This document shows, piece after piece, positions 43,447 to 51,143 of a stretch of 64,000 nucleotides of DNA. The stretch lies in NCBI GenBank assembly GCA_035762665.1, contig DASTNZ010000235.1, positions 124,001-188,000 on the forward strand. The letters run 5' to 3'. Each line of letters begins with the position of its first letter. Positions within the stretch are counted from its first letter, which is position 1. The notes below the pieces were generated by a model. That model had not been told where the DNA came from, searched no databases, and saw only the letters and a list, made by a program, of their open reading frames with translations. The position numbers were made by a program, and so were the translations under genes. This DNA comes from JASLBX01 sp035762665 (GTDB lineage Bacteria; Actinomycetota; Actinomycetes; Jiangellales; Jiangellaceae).

Positions 43447-44845
43447 GACGTTCGAATTCACGATGCCGTCCCTCGGTGCCGACATGGACGAGGGCAAGCT
43501 CGTCGAATGGCTGGTCAAACCCGGAGACCAGGTCGCCAAGGGAGACCTCATCGCTGTTGTCGAGACCGCCAAAGCGATCATGGAAGTGGAATGCTTCCGC
43601 GCCGGAGTGATCCGCGACATCGTCGTCGAGCCCGGTACGACCGTCCCTGTCGGCGCGCCGATGGCGATTCTCGTGGCGGTTGGTGCGCCGGTGCCCGCCG
43701 CTCCCCCACCCGCGGCGGCACCGCCGCGGCCGGTACCTGCGCTGGCCGCCCTGCAACCACGGCCCGCCGTTCCGCCTGCTCCCCATACCGGCCCACTGAT
43801 CCGCCGGCTTGCGACCGAGCTCGGGGTCGACCTCGCCACGGTGCGAGGAACCGGCCGTGGCGGCACAATCACTCGGGCGGACGTCCGGCGGGCCGCCAGC
43901 AAGCAAGCTCCATCCGCCGCACCTCCCCCGGCGCCCGTCCCCCCGAGGCCAACTGCCCCGCTGCCACCGGTGGCCGCCACGCCGCCAACGATGGCGGCCA
44001 AGATCTCGCCATATGCCAGCCAGCTAGCCGAACGGCTCGGCATCGACCTCACCACCGTGCGAGGCACCGGACGAAACGGCGCTATCCGGGCCGACGACAT
44101 TCGGGCCGCTGCAGCTGCGGTGACGGAAGCCCCGCGCGCTGAAAAGGCGGCCCGCGAGGAGCCCGACGCGGCGACACGGCGTGCGGAGGCAGCCCGGCTG
44201 ACGACGGCCAGGCTGATGGCCCGCTCAAAGCGAGAGATCCCGCACTACTATCTGCGCACCACCATCGACGTCACCGACGCCCTGGCCTGGATCCGCGAGC
44301 GCAACCGCGAGCTGCCGGTCAGCGAGCGCATCCTTCCAGCTGCCCTGTTCCTGCGGGCCACCGCCCTCGCCGCTCTGCAGGTCCCCGCGCTCAATGGCTT
44401 CTGGGAAGACGACCACTTCGCGCCGGGACCGGCGGTCAACCTCGGCGTGCCAGTCTCGCTGCGCGGAGGAGGGCTGATCACCCCAGCCATCATCGACGCG
44501 GGCCCGCTCAAGTTGCCCGATCTTGCAGTGCGGATGCGTGATCTGGCGACACGCGCCAAGGCGGGGCGGCTGCGCGGCTCAGAAATGACCGGGGCCACGA
44601 TTACCGTCACCAATCTCGGCGATCTCGGCGTCGAACTCGTCTACGGCGTCATCTACCCACCCCAGGTGGCGCTGGTGGGAGTGGGCCGGATCGTCGAGCG
44701 GCCCTGGGCCGTCGACGGGCTGCTGGGCATCCGGTCGGTGGCCACCGTCACCCTCTCGGCCGACCACCGCGCCACCGACGGCGCGACCGGCGCTCGGTTC
44801 CTCGACGTGATCAGTCGCAGTCTCAGCCAACCCGAGAACCTGTGA
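43436..44845 (+). CDS. Dihydrolipoamide acyltransferase E2 with two subunit-binding domains
   Basis: 469-residue E2 core. Order: lipoyl domain (about 4-80, lipoyl-Lys46 in VETAKAIMEVE), Pro/Ala linker, first peripheral subunit-binding domain (about 119-153, IRRLATELGVDLATVRGTGRGGTITRADV), second linker, second subunit-binding domain (about 190-225, YASQLAERLGIDLTTVRGTGRNGAIRADDI), linker, and CAT domain (about 240-469) with the catalytic ADHRATDG His/Asp near the end. Two binding domains are unusual, one being the norm. ATG 43436 overlaps E1 beta by 11 bp. No E3 gene in the window. Confidence 0.92.
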   Translation: MAAETFEFTMPSLGADMDEGKLVEWLVKPGDQVAKGDLIAVVETAKAIMEVECFRAGVIRDIVVEPGTTVPVGAPMAILVAVGAPVPAAPPPAAAPPRPVPALAALQPRPAVPPAPHTGPLIRRLATELGVDLATVRGTGRGGTITRADVRRAASKQAPSAAPPPAPVPPRPTAPLPPVAATPPTMAAKISPYASQLAERLGIDLTTVRGTGRNGAIRADDIRAAAAAVTEAPRAEKAAREEPDAATRRAEAARLTTARLMARSKREIPHYYLRTTIDVTDALAWIRERNRELPVSERILPAALFLRATALAALQVPALNGFWEDDHFAPGPAVNLGVPVSLRGGGLITPAIIDAGPLKLPDLAVRMRDLATRAKAGRLRGSEMTGATITVTNLGDLGVELVYGVIYPPQVALVGVGRIVERPWAVDGLLGIRSVATVTLSADHRATDGATGARFLDVISRSLSQPENL

Positions 44846-44852
44846 GGCACAG

Positions 44853-45107
44853 ATGACACATGACAAGGCACGCGAACTGATGCGCGAGGCGCTGCGCCAG
44901 GTCGCGCCGGACGCCGACTTCGACACCCTGCCGGCGGGCACGTCGCTCCGGGAAGATCTCGAGCTCGATTCTCTCGACTTCGAGAACCTCGTCACCCAGC
45001 TCAGCGAGCGGTCCGGCCATCGCATCGACGAGGACGACTACCCCAAGCTCACCACCGTCGGCGACTGCGTCGACTACCTCGCCGGTCTTGAGACGTCTCC
45101 CCGGTAA
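44853..45107 (+). CDS. Acyl carrier protein-like
   Basis: 84-residue four-helix carrier protein. The phosphopantetheine attachment region is LREDLELDSLDFENLV, with the Ser in DSL. It begins 7 bp after the E2 stop. As an apo-carrier it may hold a lipoyl or fatty-acyl chain for the complex or for the acyl-CoA ligase downstream. A dedicated partner enzyme is not visible, so the role is inference. Confidence 0.85.
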   Translation: MTHDKARELMREALRQVAPDADFDTLPAGTSLREDLELDSLDFENLVTQLSERSGHRIDEDDYPKLTTVGDCVDYLAGLETSPR

Positions 45108-45175
45108 GTCTCTGCCATCGAGCTCCAGTGCCGCTGCAATGCCCTCGGGGATCATCACGGGTCAGGCGACAGCTA

Positions 45176-45209
45176 GAGCCGAAGGTCCGCGCAACGGGAC
45201 GCCGGCGAC
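45176..45209. promoter_or_regulatory. DosR-like box upstream of fadD15-like gene
   Basis: Minus strand 45189-45176 reads CGGACCTTCGGCTC (9/14 to the DosR core); a half-site-like GGGACGCCGGCGAC at 45196-45209 (7/14) starts 20 bp away. The stronger box is 109 bp before ATG 45299. Confidence 0.4.
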
Positions 45210-45298
45210 CTCGACCGCAGCCAGATAGGGCCTAACGCCGGGTTGTCAACGACTTCAGACCCGTGTGCTAGGTCAGGGTGAGTTGTCACGCTGGTGGT

Positions 45299-47107
45299 AT
45301 GCGCGAGTGGTACACCGCGTCGCGGTATGAGATACCGGCCGGCGCAAATGCGACAGACGACATGATCGACAACGCCGCCCGGCGACCGGAGCATGCCGCG
45401 TTCGCCCGCAAGGTGGGCGAACAGTGGCAGCCTGTCACGTCTGCAGACTTCGCGAGTCAGGTGATGTCACTGGCCGCCGGCCTCATCGCTGCCGGCGTCA
45501 ATCCTGGCGACCGGATCGGGCTGATGTCGGGGACAAGCTATGAGTGGGCGCTCTGCGACTTCGCCATCCTCACCGCCGGGGCGGTGACCGTGCCGATCTA
45601 CGAAACCTCCTCAGTGGCGCAGGTCGAGTGGATCCTACGTGATTCCGGAGCCACCGCTGTCTTCGTCGGGAACGAGGAGCTGCGGGCCACCGTCGAAAAT
45701 GCGGATGTAACAGATCCAAAACAGGTGTGGCTGATGGACGACGAAGGCCTCGGGGCGCTCAGCCTGGGAGGCAGTGACGTCGGGCCTGAGCAGGTCGAAC
45801 AACGGCGGCGCGCTGTGACCGCTGATCAGCTGGCCAGCATCGTCTACACCTCGGGGACGACCGGCCGACCCAAAGGCTGCATGATCACTCATCGCAACCT
45901 TCTGGCGGAGATTCACAACGTCGTGACTGCCGACGGGGTGAGCGCGACTGTGCTGACCGAGCAGGATTCGCTCCTGCTCTTCCTCCCCATGTCACACATC
46001 TTGGCGCGGGTCGTCCAGTTCGCTGCGTTCCACCAGGGTGCCCAAGTCGCCCACCTCAGCGATCTCACGCGCGTCGCCGTCGAGCTCGCCGCTTACCAGC
46101 CGACCATAGTGCTGGCCGTCCCACGGGTGTTCGAGAAGCTCTACAACACCGCTCAACGCAAGGCCGCAGAGAGCGGGCGGATCCGAGTGTTCGACGCCGC
46201 GGCGCGATCGGCGATCGCGTACAGCCGAGCACTCGACGCGGGAGCGCCCAGCGTGGGTCTGCGGATTCGCCGGCGGATCTTCGACCGGCTGGTGTACACC
46301 AAGTTGCGGGCCGCCATGGGCGGCCGGGTTCGCCACACGATCAGCGGTGGCGCTCCGCTGGGCGCCACCCTTGGCCACCTCCTGCGGGGTGCTGGGGTGC
46401 ACATCCTGGAGGGTTATGGCCTCACGGAGACGACGGCGGCGATCACACTCAACCTTCCGACAGCTCAGCGGATCGGCAGCGTTGGCCGGCCATTGCCTGG
46501 TTGTGCCATCCGGATCGCCGACGACGGCGAGGTGCTCGTCAAGGGGGATAACGTCACGGTCGGCTACTGGCGCAACGAGCGGGCCACTCATGAGGCCATC
46601 GACGAGAAAGGCTGGTTGCACACCGGGGACGTCGGGCAGCTGGACGACGGCTTCCTGACCATCACCGGGCGGACGAAGGACATCATCGTTACTGCCACGG
46701 GGAAGAACATCGCCCCCGCGTTCTACGAGGACCGGCTCCGGGCACACTGGCTGATCGACCAGTGCGTCCTGGTCGGCGATCGCAAGCCGTACCTCGCCGC
46801 GCTGGTGTCACTCGACCCTCAGGCGTTCACGCAGTGGAAGCAGGATCGTGGGCAGCCCGCAGCAGCCACCCTCGCCGAGCTCCGGAATGACCCTGAGCTG
46901 ACGGCGACCGTGCAGGCCGCCATCGACGAGGTCAACAAGCTGGTATCGCAAGCCGAATCGATCCGCCAGTTCGGCATCGTGCCTGACGAGTTCACTATCG
47001 GTGACGAGCTGACCCCCACCCAGAAGGTGCGCCGCGAGTACGTCCTCGCCAAACACGCCGACGAGGTCGCAGCGTTGTACCGGCCTCCAGCATCCTTGCG
47101 CGGCTGA
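45299..47107 (+). CDS. Long-chain acyl-CoA ligase, FadD15-like
   Basis: 602-residue AMP-forming fatty acyl-CoA synthetase. Motifs: YTSGTTGRPKGCMITHRNL (P-loop), LEGYGLTETTAAITLNLP, GWLHTGDVGQLDDGFLTITGRTKDIIVTATGKNIAP. The extended middle segment RRIFDRLVYTKLRAAMGGRVRHTISGGAPLG and the MREW start resemble mycobacterial FadD15 and the Acsl-type group, which act on long-chain acids. ATG 45299 was preferred to GTG 45278 because family similarity begins there. Confidence 0.9.
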   Translation: MREWYTASRYEIPAGANATDDMIDNAARRPEHAAFARKVGEQWQPVTSADFASQVMSLAAGLIAAGVNPGDRIGLMSGTSYEWALCDFAILTAGAVTVPIYETSSVAQVEWILRDSGATAVFVGNEELRATVENADVTDPKQVWLMDDEGLGALSLGGSDVGPEQVEQRRRAVTADQLASIVYTSGTTGRPKGCMITHRNLLAEIHNVVTADGVSATVLTEQDSLLLFLPMSHILARVVQFAAFHQGAQVAHLSDLTRVAVELAAYQPTIVLAVPRVFEKLYNTAQRKAAESGRIRVFDAAARSAIAYSRALDAGAPSVGLRIRRRIFDRLVYTKLRAAMGGRVRHTISGGAPLGATLGHLLRGAGVHILEGYGLTETTAAITLNLPTAQRIGSVGRPLPGCAIRIADDGEVLVKGDNVTVGYWRNERATHEAIDEKGWLHTGDVGQLDDGFLTITGRTKDIIVTATGKNIAPAFYEDRLRAHWLIDQCVLVGDRKPYLAALVSLDPQAFTQWKQDRGQPAAATLAELRNDPELTATVQAAIDEVNKLVSQAESIRQFGIVPDEFTIGDELTPTQKVRREYVLAKHADEVAALYRPPASLRG

Positions 47108-47143
47108 CCCGTAACATCGGGTTCATCAAGGGAGTTGCCTGCG

Positions 47144-48565
47144 ATGAGACTCGTTGAGGAGACGCCCTTCCGGTTCCGGATCGAGCGTGAGGGCGCCATG
47201 CGAGTGCCCGGGGTCGTGTTCATCTCGCGGGCGCTGCTGCCCGAGCCGCAGCAGGACAAGTCACTGCAGCAGGTCGTGAACGTGGCGACGCTGCCCGGGA
47301 TCGTCGAGGCCTCCTACGCGATGCCGGACATGCACTGGGGATACGGATTTCCGATCGGCGGTGTCGCAGCCACCGACATCGACTCCGGCGGCGTCGTCTC
47401 ACCTGGAGGAGTGGGATTCGACATCTCCTGCGGGGTTCGCCTGCTCGCCACGCCGCATGTCGACAAAGCCGAACTGGCCCCAAGGCTGCCCGCCCTGATG
47501 GACGAGCTTGACCACGCGATTCCCCGCGGGGCCGGGCCCGGAGGGGTGTGGAAGATGCGGTCCCGCACCGAATTGGAACAGGTGCTTACCGGCGGGGCCA
47601 AATACGCGGTCGAACGCGGCCATGGCGTGCAACGCGATCTCGACCGATGCGAGGACTTCGGCGCTGTGACCGGCGCCGACCCGGGCGAGGTCAGTTCTCG
47701 CGCTATCGAGCGCGGGCTCCGTCAAGTTGGCAGCCTCGGCTCGGGCAACCACTTCCTTGAGGTCCAGGCCGTCGATGCGGTGTACGACACCGCAGCCGCC
47801 GCGGCGATGGGCCTTCATCAGGACCAGGTGTGCGTGATGATTCACTGCGGCTCGCGCGGTCTCGGGCATCAGATCTGCACCGACCATGTGCGCACCATGG
47901 ACCGGGCCATGGCCAGCTACGGCATCTCGGTGCCGGACCGGCAGCTGGCCTGTGCCCCGGTCAACTCGCCGGAAGGCACCGCCTACCTCGGCGCGATGTC
48001 CGCCGCCGCCAACTACGGGCGGGCCAACCGGCAACTGCTCACCGAAGCGGCCCGGCGGGCGTTCGAGACCGCCACCGGTACGGCGCTGGACCTGGTCTAC
48101 GACATCTCGCACAACCTCGCCAAGATCGAGACTCATCTTGTCGACGGCATTCCTCGCAGGTTGTGCGTGCACCGCAAGGGTGCAACCCGCGCCCTCCCAC
48201 CCGGCCATCCCGAGCTGCCCGCCGACCTGGCCGAGACCGGCCAGCCGGTGCTCATCCCGGGCACTATGGGTACCGCCTCCTACGTGCTTGCCGGCGTGCC
48301 CAGCGGGGCGGCGTTCTACTCCACCGCACATGGAGCCGGTCGGGTCAAAAGCCGTCACCAGGCGGCCCGCACAGTCCGCGGCCGCGACCTGAAGGACGAG
48401 CTCGAGAGGCGTGGAATTCTGGTGCGCGGCGCGTCCTGGCGCGGGCTAGCCGAGGAGGCGCCCGATGCCTACAAGAACGTCGATCTCGTGGCCGATACCA
48501 GCGAACAGGCCGGGCTGGCGCGCCGGATCGCTCGGCTGGTTCCCCTCGGTGTCGTCAAGGGCTAG
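47144..48565 (+). CDS. rtcB: RNA-splicing ligase RtcB
   Basis: 473-residue RNA ligase that joins 2',3'-cyclic phosphate or 3'-phosphate ends to 5'-OH ends with GTP and Mn. Metal-binding Cys in GFDISCGVRLLA (about 90-95), the HCGSRGLGHQ and GSLGSGNHFLEVQ motifs, YDISHNLAKIE, and STAHGAGRVKSR with the histidine that is guanylylated. Complete. AAGGGAG precedes ATG 47144. Convergent with archease, its activator, 5 bp away. Confidence 0.97.
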   Translation: MRLVEETPFRFRIEREGAMRVPGVVFISRALLPEPQQDKSLQQVVNVATLPGIVEASYAMPDMHWGYGFPIGGVAATDIDSGGVVSPGGVGFDISCGVRLLATPHVDKAELAPRLPALMDELDHAIPRGAGPGGVWKMRSRTELEQVLTGGAKYAVERGHGVQRDLDRCEDFGAVTGADPGEVSSRAIERGLRQVGSLGSGNHFLEVQAVDAVYDTAAAAAMGLHQDQVCVMIHCGSRGLGHQICTDHVRTMDRAMASYGISVPDRQLACAPVNSPEGTAYLGAMSAAANYGRANRQLLTEAARRAFETATGTALDLVYDISHNLAKIETHLVDGIPRRLCVHRKGATRALPPGHPELPADLAETGQPVLIPGTMGTASYVLAGVPSGAAFYSTAHGAGRVKSRHQAARTVRGRDLKDELERRGILVRGASWRGLAEEAPDAYKNVDLVADTSEQAGLARRIARLVPLGVVKG

Positions 48566-48570
48566 AAACC

Positions 48571-48987
48571 TCAAACATCGACGATGAGCGAGCACGACCA
48601 GGAACCCCCGAGCGGCCCGATGCGTAAGCCGTGAAGCGACACCCCCTTAGGCGCTGCACCTACGATCCTTACCCGCGACGCATCGGCCATGGCGAATCTG
48701 ACGGCAACACCGTCTCCGCGAGGCTCCACCTCGATGTCCACCGGAACCTCGTGCTCGGTGTCCAGGTAGTAGATCGCGTCGTCGAGCACGTTCACCAGCA
48801 GATCCTCGTCGCAGCTATTGGCGAACCAGGATCGGCGGTCCCGTTCCGGGTGTACTGACGCCGTCTCGGCGAACGCCTCGACCACCCCGAGAACCGCCTC
48901 GGCGATGCAGGACTCCCGGTTTGGCCCCCACGCCTCCACACCCACATCCGCCGTATGTGGCACAATCCGATGACCTCTCCCCGTCAT
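48571..48987 (-). CDS. Archease (RtcB activator)
   Basis: 138-residue archease. Diagnostic start HRIVPHTADVGVEAWG with the conserved His-Thr-Ala-Asp, and acidic segment SCDEDLLVNVLDDAIYYLDTEHEVPVDIEV followed by KGVSLHGLRIGPLGG. In other organisms archease speeds RtcB guanylylation and allows use of other nucleotides. Start ATG 48987 fits the family; an upstream in-frame extension to 49047 lacks similarity. Tail-to-tail with rtcB. Confidence 0.93.
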   Translation of the reverse strand: MTGRGHRIVPHTADVGVEAWGPNRESCIAEAVLGVVEAFAETASVHPERDRRSWFANSCDEDLLVNVLDDAIYYLDTEHEVPVDIEVEPRGDGVAVRFAMADASRVRIVGAAPKGVSLHGLRIGPLGGSWSCSLIVDV

Positions 48988-49083
48988 CACTGCATCATCC
49001 GCTGAACAGGTCAACGCCGCCAGGGTCATTCGTCCCGGATGAGGCAACGACCACGGCCAGAAACCGGCGTCACCGACAGGTCA

Positions 49084-49119
49084 GGTCCGTTGGTCCCCAG
49101 CATTGGTGACCTACGCCGG
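49084..49119. promoter_or_regulatory. DosR-like box pair upstream of USP
   Basis: Minus strand 49097-49084 reads GGGACCAACGGACC (8/14 to the DosR core) and GTGACCTACGCCGG lies at 49106-49119 (7/14), 22 bp start to start. The near box ends 76 bp from the ATG at 49196. Confidence 0.45.
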
Positions 49120-49195
49120 ATCAGCGCGTCCATGCCGAGCAGTCAACTGGAAGGGAGCGGGCGGTGGCCGGCCGATCACGATCGGAGAGGACGCC

Positions 49196-50107
49196 ATGAA
49201 CGAGATCGTCGTTGGCACCGACGGCTCTGAACTCAGCTTGCATGCGGTCGGTTGGGCGGCCCGCGAAGCCGTCCGGCACGACCAGGCGCTCAGAATCGTC
49301 CATGCCCTCCAGCCTTGGCTGTACGAGACGCCTCCCGACTCACCCCACGCCCCGGCCGGCCAGTTGGCCCGCAAGGGTGCTAGCGGCCTGCTCGCGGACG
49401 CGGCCGCGCATGCCCATCAGGAAGCAACGACGGTTCAGGTCAGCACTGAACTGCTCGCAGGGGACGCCCGGTCGGCACTGCTGGACAGGGCCCGGAAAGC
49501 GTCCATGTTGATTATCGGCGGCCGTGGTGTAGGTGGATTCGCGGGGCTGATCCTCGGATCCGTGGCGCACGCGGTGGCCAGCACTGCCGAGTGCCCCGTT
49601 GTGGTCGTCCGAGGTCCGGTGATGAACGGCGCGCGAGATGTGGTCGTCGGGGTTGACGACTCACCAAGGTCATACCCCGCCCTGGAAATCGCCTTCGCCG
49701 AGGCTGCAGTGCGGCGATCGACCGTTCGCGCGGTCCACGCGTGGCGGCGGCCGATCTGGGCCCCCCACCGGCCACCGGCGCCACCTTCCGCCCGGCTCGG
49801 CGGCCCTCCCACCAGCGAAGACGCTGCCCGACAACTGCTCACCGCCGCGGTCGCCGGCTGGATCGCTCGCTACCCGGAGGTCGACGTCGTCGAACATCTC
49901 GACGAAGGCCATCCAGCCGATGTTCTGGTCCGCGCGTCGGCCGATGCCGACCTGGTCGTCGTAGGCCGACGCGGCGCGGGTGGCTTCCCTGGACTGCGCC
50001 TCGGGTCGACCAGCCGTGGCCTACTCCACCATGCCTTATGCCCAGTCATGCTCGTTCCCGGACAACCAGGAGCCTGGGCCAGGCACCTGCGCGATCACGC
50101 CGCTTGA
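49196..50107 (+). CDS. Universal stress protein, two tandem Usp domains
   Basis: 303-residue tandem USP. Domain 1 begins IVVGTDGSELSLHAVGWAAREA and ends GGRGVGGFAGLILGSVAHAV; domain 2 begins VVVGVDDSPRSYPALEIAFAEA and ends VVGRRGAGGFPGLRLGSTSRGL, both with the ATP-binding glycine pattern. ATG 49196 has GGAGAGG 6 bp upstream; the longer frame from 49103 is not supported by similarity. Confidence 0.95.
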   Translation: MNEIVVGTDGSELSLHAVGWAAREAVRHDQALRIVHALQPWLYETPPDSPHAPAGQLARKGASGLLADAAAHAHQEATTVQVSTELLAGDARSALLDRARKASMLIIGGRGVGGFAGLILGSVAHAVASTAECPVVVVRGPVMNGARDVVVGVDDSPRSYPALEIAFAEAAVRRSTVRAVHAWRRPIWAPHRPPAPPSARLGGPPTSEDAARQLLTAAVAGWIARYPEVDVVEHLDEGHPADVLVRASADADLVVVGRRGAGGFPGLRLGSTSRGLLHHALCPVMLVPGQPGAWARHLRDHAA

Positions 50108-50123
50108 GCGCATTCGTAACTCG

Positions 50124-50290
50124 TCAGACGTAGACGTGGACGTCGGCGTTCCCCATGACCTCCATGAACGTCAAGTACTCAGCCACGATTACCCCGTCGA
50201 AGGCCAAGTCGCTGGACCGCACCTTGTAGTGCTCCATCGACGGGCCGCACACGTAGAGGTGAGCGCCGAGGCTCCGTAACAGTTCGGCGG
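50124..50290 (-). pseudogene. DsrE-family protein remnant (C-terminal part only)
   Basis: The minus strand encodes LLRSLGAHLYVCGPSMEHY followed by a segment ending EYLTFMEVMGNADVHVYV and a stop, which matches the C-terminal half of small DsrE/DsrF-like sulfur-carrier proteins (about 110 residues when whole). Upstream in frame the sequence becomes a GC-rich, unlike stretch with no ATG or GTG near the match, and it passes straight through the DosR-like box at 50338. The N-terminal half is therefore lost or the gene is broken. Confidence 0.55.
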
Positions 50291-50337
50291 CAAGCCACCA
50301 GGGACGCCGATGCGTATAGGACCCGGAACATCCCGTA

Positions 50338-50351
50338 GGGCCCTTCGGCCC
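50338..50351. promoter_or_regulatory. DosR-like box upstream of PNPOx protein and DsrE remnant
   Basis: GGGCCCTTCGGCCC matches the DosR core at 10 of 14 positions and is identical to the box at 18683. It sits 37 bp before the PNPOx ATG (50389) and upstream of the DsrE remnant on the opposite strand. Confidence 0.6.
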
Positions 50352-50388
50352 TACCACGCAGCAACCGGAATCAAATATCAGTGGCGAC

Positions 50389-50841
50389 ATGGAGCTTGAC
50401 TCTGCCGGCTTGGAGATCCTTTCCAGGGCCGAATGCCTCAGCCTGCTCGACGCCGCACCGATCGGCAGGATTGCGTTCACAGCCCGGGCGCTGCCGGCGA
50501 TACAACCAGTGAACTACGTCCGCGACGACAACACCGTGATCATCAGAACCGGTATCGGATCCAAGCTGGCCACGGCGACGCGCAATACAGTCGTGGCGTT
50601 CGAGGCCGACTCGCTTGATCTCGAGAGCCGCACCGGCTGGTCAGTGGTGATCGTCGGGCACTCGAGTGTCGTCACCGATCCGACCCAGATCTCCCGGCTG
50701 CGGCAGCTGGCGCTGCAGCCCTGGACGCCAGTGGATCGCGATCACTTCATCAGGATCACCATCGAGGAGGTCAGCGGGCGGCGACATCGCCGGATGCCGG
50801 AAGGAATGGGGGCCGGGCGAGGAGTCGAACCTCGCATGTAG
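50389..50841 (+). CDS. Pyridoxamine 5'-phosphate oxidase-fold protein
   Basis: 150-residue split-barrel flavoprotein-like protein of the PNPOx superfamily. The N-terminus LEILSRAECLSLLDAAPIGRIAFTARALPAIQPVNYVRDDNTVIIRTGIGSKLATA and VVAFEADSLDLESRTGWSVVIVGHSSVV match the short FMN- or F420-binding family seen repeatedly in actinobacterial dormancy loci. Cofactor and substrate are unknown. The last 15 codons overlap the tRNA-like element on the other strand. Confidence 0.85.
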   Translation: MELDSAGLEILSRAECLSLLDAAPIGRIAFTARALPAIQPVNYVRDDNTVIIRTGIGSKLATATRNTVVAFEADSLDLESRTGWSVVIVGHSSVVTDPTQISRLRQLALQPWTPVDRDHFIRITIEEVSGRRHRRMPEGMGAGRGVEPRM

Positions 50842-50904
50842 GCGCGGGGCAATTCCCTCGGTCCGCCCCACCCTGGTGGGCAGTTTCCGTATTTCTACCG
50901 GCCC
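50807..50904 (-). ncRNA. tRNA-like element of 98 nt with encoded CCA
   Basis: Read on the minus strand, the ends pair perfectly (GGGCCGG at 50904-50898 with CCGGCCC) and the 3' end carries an encoded CCA (50809-50807). Immediately before the 3' acceptor strand is a canonical T-arm, CGAGG-TTCGACT-CCTCG. The D-arm and anticodon arm cannot be folded normally; the middle holds other hairpins such as CCCACC/GGTGGG. It may be an unusual class II-length tRNA, a degenerate tRNA or another tRNA-like RNA. Confidence 0.4.
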
Positions 50905-50977
50905 ATCGTCATCAACGATGACGACACTGTGCATGCTTCCCTCAGCTAATGATTCCGCGGTGCATGGCCCCGTTCCA

Positions 50978-51082
50978 GGGGCAGTGGTCCCGGCCACCCG
51001 TGACGAACGGCCTGGTCAGCCTCCCGGGCCAGGCCGCCGCGGCGGAGGTACGAAGGTCACCCGCGCAGGGGTCACTCGCCCC
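50978..51082. promoter_or_regulatory. Four DosR-like boxes upstream of ppdK
   Basis: This 300-bp gap (50842-51143) has no gene besides the tRNA-like element. Two pairs of boxes are seen: GGGGCAGTGGTCCC at 50978-50991 (9/14 on the minus strand) with GTGACGAACGGCCT at 51000-51013 (7/14), and GGTACGAAGGTCAC at 51047-51060 (10/14 on the minus strand) with GGGTCACTCGCCCC at 51069-51082 (9/14). Each pair is 22 bp start to start. The last box ends 61 bp before the ppdK GTG. Confidence 0.55.
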
Positions 51083-51143
51083 TGCCCAACCGAACGCCTC
51101 GCGCGGTGGAATCGGCATAGGTGCCTAGAGGAGGGAATTCGCC

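Noticed and set aside
50807..50904. Calling the element a normal tRNA with an assigned amino acid
   Set aside because: No regular D-arm or anticodon arm could be drawn, so no anticodon can be given.
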